A stretch of DNA of 53,706 nucleotides from Ilumatobacteraceae bacterium (GTDB taxonomy: Bacteria; Actinomycetota; Acidimicrobiia; Acidimicrobiales; Ilumatobacteraceae), in assembly GCA_024643255.1 (NCBI GenBank), contig JAHENF010000020.1, positions 1 to 53,706 of the forward strand, in the 5' to 3' direction. Of this stretch, positions 44,405 through 51,474 are shown one piece after another (position 1 is the stretch's first letter; the number at the start of each line of letters is the position of its first letter). The notes under the pieces are model-generated. The model did no database searches. It was not told the DNA's origin and saw only the letters and a list, made by a program, of their open reading frames with translations. Made by a program: the position numbers and the translations under genes.

Positions 44405-44553
44405 GAGGGCTTCCTTCGTCGGCGCTCGGCCGAACATTACGGTTGTGTTACGGACGACAGGCTGCCACGGGAAGTCGGCGGTGCGTCGTCGGCGCCGGGA
44501 TTTTCGACGTGACATCGCTCACTGCCCCCGGCGTCAACGTTCGAACGACCGTG

Positions 44554-44559
44554 TACGGT
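44554..44559 (+). promoter_or_regulatory. -10 box TACGGT for the rim cluster
   Basis: Seven bases before GTG 44567 (MATPRRSD); favours this start over GTG 44558, which overlaps the box. Confidence 0.45.
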
Positions 44560-44566
44560 GCGCATC

Positions 44567-45049
44567 GTGGCCACGCCCCGGCGCTCAGATCGCCCCGTGC
44601 TCGGCTGGCGCGAATGGATTGCACTGCCCGACTGGGACGTCGCACACCTCAAGGCCAAGGTCGACACGGGCGCCCGCACGTCGTCGCTGCACGCGTTCGA
44701 TCTCGAGTGGTTCCAGCGCGGTGATGCCCCGTGGGTGCGCTTCGAGATCCATCCGTGGCAGCGTTCGACGGCCGACGCCATGGTCGCCGAGGCTGCAGTG
44801 GTGTCGACCCGTGACATCAAGAGCTCCTCCGGCGCCATCGACCATCGCCCCGTCGTGCGCACCAACGTGATCATCGGCGGTGTCGCCGTCGACGCCGAGG
44901 TCACCCTGACGCGCCGCGACGAGATGGGATTTCGCATGCTCGTCGGACGGGAGGCGGTCCGCAATCGCTTCCTCGTCGATCCGGGCAGGTCGTATCTCGG
45001 CGGCCGGGCGCCCAAGAGCGTGCGCATGAAGAACCGCGGGCGACCGTGA
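44567..45049 (+). CDS. RimB-like protease (DUF/PF05618, retropepsin-like)
   Basis: 160 residues. LKAKVDTGARTSSLHAF has the DTGA motif of retroviral-type aspartic proteases, followed by VVSTRDIKSSSGAIDHRPVV and MGFRMLVGREAVRNRFLVDP, the mark of the family named 'ATP-dependent zinc protease' in databases. In Pseudomonas RimB trims the glutamate tails that RimK adds to ribosomal protein S6. It overlaps the next gene by 4 bases (GTGA) and is first of a three-gene operon that ends with rimK, which fits that role. Confidence 0.88.
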   Translation: MATPRRSDRPVLGWREWIALPDWDVAHLKAKVDTGARTSSLHAFDLEWFQRGDAPWVRFEIHPWQRSTADAMVAEAAVVSTRDIKSSSGAIDHRPVVRTNVIIGGVAVDAEVTLTRRDEMGFRMLVGREAVRNRFLVDPGRSYLGGRAPKSVRMKNRGRP

Positions 45050-46083
45050 GCCCCGCGCGCCGCAAGGCGTTCCGGCTCGGCGAGCTCGACGTGGCGCCCG
45101 GACGATCGGGCACCGGTGAACTCCCGATCGCACGTCTCGTCACCGGCACCGTCATCTCACTGCCGGTCCAGGTGTTCCACGGGCGCAAGGACGGCCACAC
45201 CGTGTGGCTCAGCGCCGCAGTGCACGGCGACGAGATCAACGGCGTCGAGATCATCCGCCGCGTGACCAGCGGTCTCGACGCGCGAACGATGTCCGGCACC
45301 GTCATCGCGGTCCCGATCGTCAACGTCCACGGCTTCCTCAACGGCGACCGCTACCTGCCGGACCGGCGCGACCTGAATCGATCGTTCCCCGGTTCACCGA
45401 CCGGCTCGCTCGCCGCGCGAATCGCCAACCTGTTCATGAGCGAGATCGTCAGCCGGTGCGATGTCGGCATCGACCTCCACACCGGCTCTGATCACCGCAC
45501 CAACCTCCCGCAGATCCGCGCCGACCTCGACGACCCCGAGACCCGCAAGCTCGCCGAGGCGTTCGGTCCGCCGCTGATGCTCCATGCGAAGATCCGCGAC
45601 GGTTCCCTCCGGGGAGCCGCAACCGAACAGGGATCGACCGTCCTCCTCTACGAGGGTGGCGAAGCGTTGCGTTTCGACGGTGAAGCGCTGTCGATCGGCG
45701 TGGCCGGCATCCGGCGCGTCCTCGCCGCACTCGACATGGTCGACGACGACGACGACGATCCCCGTCCGGTGCCCGTGGAGAGTCGACGCAGCTACTGGGT
45801 GCGGGCGCGCCGCAGCGGCATTGCCCTGATCGACTGCGAACTCGGTGAGGTCGTGCGACGAGGACAGCTGCTCGGCGTGATCCACGACTCGGTGGGCAGA
45901 CGCCTGAGTCAGGTGAACGCAACCCAGTCCGGCGTCATCATCGGCCGCGTCCAACAGCCGCTCGTCAACCAGGGCGACGCCCTGATCCACATCGCGGAGG
46001 TCGGCGCCGACGACCTCCCCATGCTCGGCCAATACGTGTCGACCACCACTTCCGCCACCCCCAGCAGTCAGGATCACCAGTGA
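45046..46083 (+). CDS. Succinylglutamate desuccinylase/aspartoacylase-family protein
   Basis: 345 residues of the M14-like AstE/AspA zinc deacylase family. Zinc ligands are seen in LSAAVHGDEINGVEII (His, Glu) and VGIDLHTGSDHRTNLPQI (His). YLPDRRDLNRSFPGS is the substrate-binding Asn-Arg region, and the late YEGGEALRF carries the catalytic Glu. A C-terminal beta-barrel from about 245 (YWVRARRSGIALIDCELGEV) is typical of this subgroup. The substrate is probably an N-acyl amino acid or glutamyl conjugate. It overlaps both rimB and rimK genes by 4 bases. Confidence 0.9.
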   Translation: MSPARRKAFRLGELDVAPGRSGTGELPIARLVTGTVISLPVQVFHGRKDGHTVWLSAAVHGDEINGVEIIRRVTSGLDARTMSGTVIAVPIVNVHGFLNGDRYLPDRRDLNRSFPGSPTGSLAARIANLFMSEIVSRCDVGIDLHTGSDHRTNLPQIRADLDDPETRKLAEAFGPPLMLHAKIRDGSLRGAATEQGSTVLLYEGGEALRFDGEALSIGVAGIRRVLAALDMVDDDDDDPRPVPVESRRSYWVRARRSGIALIDCELGEVVRRGQLLGVIHDSVGRRLSQVNATQSGVIIGRVQQPLVNQGDALIHIAEVGADDLPMLGQYVSTTTSATPSSQDHQ

Positions 46084-47276
46084 AACTCGCACTTCTGTCC
46101 AGAGCGCCTCGCGCCTACAGCACCCAGCGCCTCAAGCTCGCCGCCACCGAGCGCGGCCACACCTGCAAGGTGCTCGACACGCTGCGCTTCGCCATCGACC
46201 TGTCGAGCGCCGAGCCGGACCTGCAGTTCCGCGGCAAGCACCTGTCCGACTACGACGCGATCATCCCTCGCATCGGCGCGTCGATCACCTACTTCGGCTC
46301 GGCGGTGGTGCGCCAGTTCGAGCAGATGGACGTCTACACCCCGATCACGGCGAACGGGATCACCAACTCTCGCGACAAGCTCCGCGCGATCCAGATCCTG
46401 TCGCGTCACGACATCGGCATGCCCAAGACCGCATTCGTCCGCAACCGTCAAGACGTGCTGCCGGCCATCGATCGTGTCGGCGGCGCACCGGTCGTCATCA
46501 AACTCCTCGAGGGCACACAGGGCATCGGCGTGATCCTGGCGCCCGACCGCAAGGTCGCCGAGGCGATCATCGAGACGCTGCACAACACGAAGCAGAACGT
46601 TTTGATCCAGGAGTTCATCGCCGAGAGCAAGGGCCGTGACATCCGGGCGCTCGTCGTGGGAGACCGCGTGGTCGCCGCGATGCGGCGCACGGCGCAGGGC
46701 GACGAGTTCCGCTCGAACGTGCACCGAGGCGGATCGGTCGAGAGCGTTGCGCTCGATCCCGCCTACGAACGCACCGCGGTCCGCGCCGCGCAGATCATGG
46801 GGCTCCGCGTCGCCGGCGTCGACATGTTGGAGGGCAACGACGGCCCCCTCGTCATGGAGGTGAACTCGTCGCCCGGGCTCGAGGGAATCGAGCGCGCCAC
46901 CGGGCTCGACGTCGCCGGGGCGATCATCGACCACGTCGCCAACCAGGTGGCCTTCCCCGAACTCGACGTGCGTCAGCGGCTCACCGTCAGCACCGGCTAC
47001 GGCGTGGCCGAACTGCTGGTTCGTGAAGACGGCGACTTCGTCGGCAAGACGATCGGCCAATCCGGACTGCGCGATCGCGACATCACCGTGCTCACGCTGC
47101 ATCGCGACACGGACGTGATCCCCAATCCGCGCGAGTCGCGACTGCTGGAGGCCAACGACCGGTTGTTGTGCTTCGGCAATCTGGAGTCGATGCGCGACAT
47201 GATCCCGGCGCGCCGTCGGCGACGTGCCCGCGTGCGCAAGCTGCCGGAGCACCCGCTGCCCGAAGACACGAACTGA
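46080..47276 (+). CDS. rimK: RimK-family ATP-grasp ligase with C-terminal RCK_C domain
   Basis: 398 residues. Residues 1-300 match RimK: MKLALLSRAPRAYSTQRLK, YDAIIPRIGASITYFGSAVV, the ATP-grasp RRTAQGDEFRSNVHRGG, and VMEVNSSPGLEGIERATG. RimK adds glutamates to the C terminus of ribosomal protein S6; relatives act on other acceptors. E. coli RimK stops at 300. Here about 80 more residues form a TrkA-C/RCK_C domain (YGVAELLVREDGDFVGKTIG; DRLLCFGNLESMRDMIP), a ligand-binding module better known from K+ transporters, plus a basic tail. GTG 46080 overlaps the preceding stop. Confidence 0.93.
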   Translation: MKLALLSRAPRAYSTQRLKLAATERGHTCKVLDTLRFAIDLSSAEPDLQFRGKHLSDYDAIIPRIGASITYFGSAVVRQFEQMDVYTPITANGITNSRDKLRAIQILSRHDIGMPKTAFVRNRQDVLPAIDRVGGAPVVIKLLEGTQGIGVILAPDRKVAEAIIETLHNTKQNVLIQEFIAESKGRDIRALVVGDRVVAAMRRTAQGDEFRSNVHRGGSVESVALDPAYERTAVRAAQIMGLRVAGVDMLEGNDGPLVMEVNSSPGLEGIERATGLDVAGAIIDHVANQVAFPELDVRQRLTVSTGYGVAELLVREDGDFVGKTIGQSGLRDRDITVLTLHRDTDVIPNPRESRLLEANDRLLCFGNLESMRDMIPARRRRRARVRKLPEHPLPEDTN

Positions 47277-47286
47277 CCAGGCGCGG

Positions 47287-47292
47287 TACGGT
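47287..47292 (+). promoter_or_regulatory. -10 box TACGGT for threonine dehydratase
   Basis: Six bases before GTG 47299. The gene can therefore be transcribed apart from the rim cluster. Confidence 0.4.
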
Positions 47293-47298
47293 GCGACG

Positions 47299-48498
47299 GT
47301 GAGCGTCGACGAGGGCCAGATCGAGGCGGCCCGAGCCGTGGTTGCTTCGGTCGCGAAGCACACGCCGGTGATCACCTCGCTCACGTTGTCGGAGGACATC
47401 GGAGGCACGGTCGTGCTCAAGGCCGAGAACCTGCAACGCACCGGTTCGTTCAAGATCCGTGGAGCGATGAACAAGGTGGCGACGCTCGGCGCACACGCCG
47501 GGAGGGGCGTGACGACGGGCAGCGCCGGCAACCACGCCCAGGCGTTGGCGTTCGCCGCAGAGCACTTCGGCGTTCCCTGCCGGATCTTCGTTCCCGTCGG
47601 TGCACCGATCACCAAGATCGAGGCCTCGCGCCGACACGGCGCGATCGTCACCGAGACCGGCGCCGACCTCAAGGCCGCGGTCGCAGCCGCGCAGGAGCAC
47701 GCCACCGCCAACGGCATGGCGTTCTGCTCACCGTTCGACGATCCAGCGGTCGTCGCCGGGCAGGGAACGCTCGGCCTGGAACTGCTCGACGATCTCGACG
47801 ATCTCTCGACGGTGATCGTTCCGCTCGGTGGCGGCGGATTGATCAGCGGTGTCGCGATCGCAGTGAAGTCCGCTCGGCCGGACGTGCGCGTCATCGGCGT
47901 ACAAGCGGCAGTCTGCGCCCCCTACGCCGGCGGCGCGGTCGCCGAGGGTCCCGTGCTGACGCTCGCCGACGGCATCGCGGTCAAGTACCCCGGACACGTC
48001 ACCGCCCCGCTGGTCGAGCGGTGGGTGGATGCGATCGTCACGGTCGACGAGGACTCGATCGCCGACGCGATGGTGCTGCTGATGGAACGCGCCAAGCTCT
48101 ACGCCGAAGGCGCAGGCGCGGTCGGCGTGGCGGCGCTCCTGTCGGGCGTGGTGGCACCGGACGAGGTGGGCACGACATGCGTCGTGATCTCGGGGGGCAA
48201 CGTCGACCTCGGTGTGGTGCCGAGCCTGATCCGCCGCCACGAGAACCAGGCGGGCCGGCGTCTCTCGGTCGTGGCTCGAATCGACGATCGCCCCGGCGGG
48301 CTCGCCAAGCTGCTGACGGTGTTCGCAGACGGAGGCGCAGATCTCATCGAGGTCGAACACATCCGCGAAGGCCTCGACCTGCACGTGCGTGAGACGGGGA
48401 TCCATGCCACCTTCGAGGTGCGCGGCAGCGAACAGGCACAGCGATTGCTCGCCTCGGCACGCGACGCGGGCTACGACGTGATCGAGAGCGGAATCTGA
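47299..48498 (+). CDS. Threonine ammonia-lyase (biosynthetic/catabolic type with ACT domain)
   Basis: 399 residues. Converts threonine to 2-oxobutanoate and ammonia with PLP. The PLP lysine is in RTGSFKIRGAMNK, the Ser/Asn loop is TTGSAGNHAQALAFAA, and the phosphate-binding loop is PLGGGGLISG. A Cys in the VVISGGNVDL region is absent. The C-terminal ACT-like part (SVVARIDDRPGGLAKLLTVF, DLIEVEHIREGLDL) could bind isoleucine or valine. The 400-residue length with one ACT domain is the short type shared by TdcB-like and actinobacterial IlvA enzymes, so ilvA or tdcB is not chosen. Confidence 0.92.
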   Translation: MSVDEGQIEAARAVVASVAKHTPVITSLTLSEDIGGTVVLKAENLQRTGSFKIRGAMNKVATLGAHAGRGVTTGSAGNHAQALAFAAEHFGVPCRIFVPVGAPITKIEASRRHGAIVTETGADLKAAVAAAQEHATANGMAFCSPFDDPAVVAGQGTLGLELLDDLDDLSTVIVPLGGGGLISGVAIAVKSARPDVRVIGVQAAVCAPYAGGAVAEGPVLTLADGIAVKYPGHVTAPLVERWVDAIVTVDEDSIADAMVLLMERAKLYAEGAGAVGVAALLSGVVAPDEVGTTCVVISGGNVDLGVVPSLIRRHENQAGRRLSVVARIDDRPGGLAKLLTVFADGGADLIEVEHIREGLDLHVRETGIHATFEVRGSEQAQRLLASARDAGYDVIESGI

Positions 48499-48524
48499 CG
48501 ATTTCTGCCCGACTGGATCTTCTA

Positions 48525-48540
48525 CCTACTGGTCGGTAGG
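48525..48540. promoter_or_regulatory. Inverted repeat CCTAC-N6-GTAGG before the desaturase gene
   Basis: Five-base arms overlap the -10 box (TAGGCT, 48537-48542). The CCTAC...GTAGG form resembles operators of TetR-family lipid regulators. Confidence 0.4.
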
Positions 48541-48542
48541 CT
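48537..48542 (+). promoter_or_regulatory. -10 box TAGGCT for the desaturase gene
   Basis: Seven bases before GTG 48550; overlaps the inverted repeat. Confidence 0.4.
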
Positions 48543-48549
48543 GGCCGCC

Positions 48550-49467
48550 GTGAACGAGTCCGACCTGCTGAACGAACTCACCCCGGTCGCCGAGAGCCTC
48601 CTCGAACGGCACCTCGCCACGTCCAAGGAGTGGTTCCCCCACGAATATGTGCCCTACAGCCGTGGTCGGGACCACGTCGACGGCCACGAGTGGACACCCG
48701 AGGACGCCGATCTCGCCGGCTTCGACATCAGCCCCGAGGTCCGCAGCGCACTGCTGGTCAACCTCCTGACCGAGGACAACCTGCCGTACTACTTCCGGTC
48801 GGTCGAGCGGATGTTCGGCAAGGACGGCGCATGGGGCACCTGGGTGCGCCGCTGGACCGCCGAGGAGGGCCGTCACTCGATGGCGATCTACGGCTACCTG
48901 ATGACCACCCGGGCGATCGATCCGGTGGAACTCGAACGCTCACGCATGGCACAGGTGTCGGGTGGCCAGACCCCTGACCCGCCGCTCCACGAGGGCTTCG
49001 TGTATCTCGCGCTCCAGGAGTTGGCGACGCGCATCTCGCATCGCAACACCGGAGCGCTGCTCGGCGATCCGGTCGGCTACGAAGTCATGAAGCGCGTCGG
49101 CAGCGACGAGAACCTGCACCAACTCTTCTACCGCGACCTCGCGGCGGCCGCGATCCAGACCGATCCGAACATGATGATGATCGCCATGGAGAACCAGGTG
49201 CGCAACTTCGCGATGCCAGGCACCGGCATCCCCGACTTCGACCGTCACGCCGCGCTGATCGCCAAGGCCGGCATCTACGACCTCCAAGTGCACTACGAGC
49301 AGATCCTCGTGCCCGTCGTCATCCGCCAATGGGACGCGTCCAACATCGGCGGGCTCTCCGGTGAGGGTGCGATCGCCCAGGAGAAGTTGATGAAGCGCCT
49401 CGCCACGAGCGAGAAGGTCGCTCGCCGCTTCGCCGAGAAGCGCGACGCCGCCCTCGCCTCGGTCTGA
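48550..49467 (+). CDS. Acyl-ACP desaturase (soluble diiron, DesA type)
   Basis: 305 residues of the fatty acid desaturase type 2 family. Diiron ligands are seen in NLLTEDNLPYYFRSVERMFG, in the ExxH of RRWTAEEGRHSMAIYGYLM, and in KRVGSDENLHQLFYRDLA. Such enzymes put a double bond into an acyl chain held on ACP, using O2 and ferredoxin. Actinobacterial members (DesA1/DesA2 in mycobacteria) serve membrane or mycolic acid lipid synthesis; here, membrane fluidity is the more likely role. The GTG start follows the TAGGCT box. No electron-transfer partner is adjacent. Confidence 0.92.
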   Translation: MNESDLLNELTPVAESLLERHLATSKEWFPHEYVPYSRGRDHVDGHEWTPEDADLAGFDISPEVRSALLVNLLTEDNLPYYFRSVERMFGKDGAWGTWVRRWTAEEGRHSMAIYGYLMTTRAIDPVELERSRMAQVSGGQTPDPPLHEGFVYLALQELATRISHRNTGALLGDPVGYEVMKRVGSDENLHQLFYRDLAAAAIQTDPNMMMIAMENQVRNFAMPGTGIPDFDRHAALIAKAGIYDLQVHYEQILVPVVIRQWDASNIGGLSGEGAIAQEKLMKRLATSEKVARRFAEKRDAALASV

Positions 49468-49469
49468 GA

Positions 49470-50135
49470 TCACGCCCGTTCGGCAAGATAGGTGAGCACG
49501 GCGAGAACTCGCCGGTGCGCGGATGTCTCGGGGTCGAGTCCGAGCTTGGTGAACACGTTGGAGATGTGCTTTTCGACCGCGCCGAGTGACACGACGAGCC
49601 GCTCGGCGATGCCGGTGTTCGACAGACCCTCGGCCATCAGTTCGAGCACGTCGAGCTCGCGAGGTGTGAGACGGTCGAGTTCCCGGCTCGTGCGTCCGAT
49701 GAGCTGGCGGACCACCTCGGCGTCGACAGCACTGCCTCCCGCGGCCACGCGGCGGACCGCGGCGACGAAGTCGTCGACGTCGACCACGCGATCCTTCAAC
49801 AGGTAGCCGACGCCGGAGGTGTCGCCGCTCAGGAGATCGCTCGCGTAGCGCTCCTCGACGTATTGCGACAGCACGAGCACCGCAACGGTCGGGTGGCTCC
49901 GACGGATCTCGACGGCCGCCCGGATGCCCTCGTCGGTGTGCGTCGGCGGCATCCGCACGTCGACGAGCGCGATGTCGGGAACTGTGGCGCCGACCGCGGC
50001 GACCAGGGCATCGCCGTCGCCGACCGCGGCCACGACCTCGATGCCTGCATCCTGCAGCAACCGGACCACGCCGTCGCGCAGCAGCACCGAGTCGTCGGCG
50101 ATGACCGCGCGCAACCGCACCGGGCCGTCGCTCAC
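49470..50135 (-). CDS. NarL/LuxR-type response regulator
   Basis: 221 residues. The receiver has the acidic pocket IADDSVLLRDGV, the phosphoryl Asp in ALVDVRMPPTHTDEGIRA (about 57), and the switch region VLVLSQYVEERYA with the YLLKDRV lysine. The C-terminal HTH is LTPRELDVLELMAEGLSNTG, IAERLVVSLGAVEKHISNV. It starts with GTG at 50135, overlapping the kinase stop (GTGA), so the pair is a two-component system. The target genes probably include the adjacent ABC permease. Confidence 0.95.
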   Translation of the reverse strand: MSDGPVRLRAVIADDSVLLRDGVVRLLQDAGIEVVAAVGDGDALVAAVGATVPDIALVDVRMPPTHTDEGIRAAVEIRRSHPTVAVLVLSQYVEERYASDLLSGDTSGVGYLLKDRVVDVDDFVAAVRRVAAGGSAVDAEVVRQLIGRTSRELDRLTPRELDVLELMAEGLSNTGIAERLVVSLGAVEKHISNVFTKLGLDPETSAHRRVLAVLTYLAERA

Positions 50136-51454
50136 GTCACACCCGAGGGCGGCGGGAGCGGCTGGGGCAGCTGCTGGATCGGGAGCACCGCCACCAGTGT
50201 GGTCGGTCCTCCGGGGGGCGACTCGACCTGCAGCGTCCCATCGGCGCCCTCGACCCGTGCCCGGATGCCGGCGAGACCCGTCCCGCGGGCCGCGTCGGCT
50301 CCTCCCCGACCATCGTCGCTCACGGAGATGCGGATCGCACGTGCCCCTGAGGGGCCCGGCGACTCACCGACCCGGACGGTGGCAGTCCGCGCGTTCGCAT
50401 GTTTGAGAATGTTGGCGACCGACTCGTTGACGACGTAGTACGCCGTGGCAGCCGCGTCGTCGGGAAGCCCAGTGTCGAGTACCACCTCGACGCTGATCGG
50501 GATCGACGCCGAACCGACGATCGACGAGAGCGCAGCATCCAACCCGCGATCGTCGAGCACAGCGGGGTGCAGACCGCGACCGATCACACGCAGTTCGCCG
50601 ACGGCGCCACGGACCTTGGTCAGCGCATCGTCGAGGAGTTGCCTCGCCCCCGCCGGATCCTCGTCGAGGCGACTCCGCGCACGGCCGATGTCGATCCCGA
50701 GCGCCACGAGCTGTTGCTGGACGCCATCGTGCAGATTGCGTTCGATTCGCCGCCGCTCGGCGTCGACTGCGTCCAGGATCACCGTGCGTTGCTCGGCGAG
50801 TTCGTCGACGCGGTCCTGGAGAGCGGAAGTCGGGTCCGGGCCGAGGAACCAGGCGACGAACGAGCGGGTGACGCCGGCGATCGCGACCGTGATCCTCGGT
50901 GCCGCTCCGGCCAGCGCCAGCCCGACAGCGATGCCCACCAGATCTGCTGAGGTGACGTCGAACGCAATCCCGAAGAACAACCCGAGGAGGATGATCCAGG
51001 GCGTCAGCGCCAGGGTGAACAGCAGTGGGGCGGCGATCACGTAGACGACGATGAACGCGACCTGGCGCCATCGTTCGGGGTCGGTGAGCGTCGCCGGGAT
51101 CGAGCGGAACCACGAACCATCGGGCGGCACACGCAGTGGTCGCGGAGCGATCGGCTCACCGACCCAGCCGGCCCGGGAGCGTTCCACTCCGACCATGGCG
51201 TTGACGAGCGCGAATGTCGGCACGATCAGAAACAGCCCGACCACGACGAAGACGAGGCCGAAGGTGATCGAGGCCATGACTGCCACCACCGTCACCATGG
51301 CGACCGCCCACAGCGCCCCCACGGCGAGGTAGCCGAGCGCGAGCCATGATTCTGCGACGATCAATGGGCGGTACCACCGGTCGATCGCTTCACGCCACGA
51401 CGTGGACGGTCGCGTCTCGGATCGCGGGGTGTTCACCGCACCAGTGTCGCTCAT
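50132..51454 (-). CDS. Sensor histidine kinase (HisKA_3 type) with membrane sensor domain
   Basis: About 440 residues. Four membrane segments make up the N-terminal 'Sensor' domain common in actinobacteria (ALGYLAVGALWAVAMVTVVA; QVAFIVVYVIAAPLLFTLAL). Then come a short linker coil (DRVDELAEQRTVILDAVDAE) and the phospho-acceptor block RRRIERNLHDGVQQQLVALG. The ATPase part has YYVVNESVANILKHANARTA (N box) and VSDDGRGGADAARGTGLAGI (G boxes). The start ATG 51454 has a GGAGG site. Signal unknown; cell-envelope stress is a common one for this group. Confidence 0.94.
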   Translation of the reverse strand: MSDTGAVNTPRSETRPSTSWREAIDRWYRPLIVAESWLALGYLAVGALWAVAMVTVVAVMASITFGLVFVVVGLFLIVPTFALVNAMVGVERSRAGWVGEPIAPRPLRVPPDGSWFRSIPATLTDPERWRQVAFIVVYVIAAPLLFTLALTPWIILLGLFFGIAFDVTSADLVGIAVGLALAGAAPRITVAIAGVTRSFVAWFLGPDPTSALQDRVDELAEQRTVILDAVDAERRRIERNLHDGVQQQLVALGIDIGRARSRLDEDPAGARQLLDDALTKVRGAVGELRVIGRGLHPAVLDDRGLDAALSSIVGSASIPISVEVVLDTGLPDDAAATAYYVVNESVANILKHANARTATVRVGESPGPSGARAIRISVSDDGRGGADAARGTGLAGIRARVEGADGTLQVESPPGGPTTLVAVLPIQQLPQPLPPPSGVT

Positions 51455-51474
51455 GCCGTCCTCCACGACGCGGC

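Noticed and set aside
41747..44512. A 900-codon plus-strand open frame opposite kup and mscS
   Set aside because: It spans two certain genes in antisense and is low-complexity His/Arg/Asp-rich, as expected of a shadow.
46074..47894. Minus-strand open frame opposite rimK and threonine dehydratase
   Set aside because: Antisense to two well-supported enzymes; no family match.
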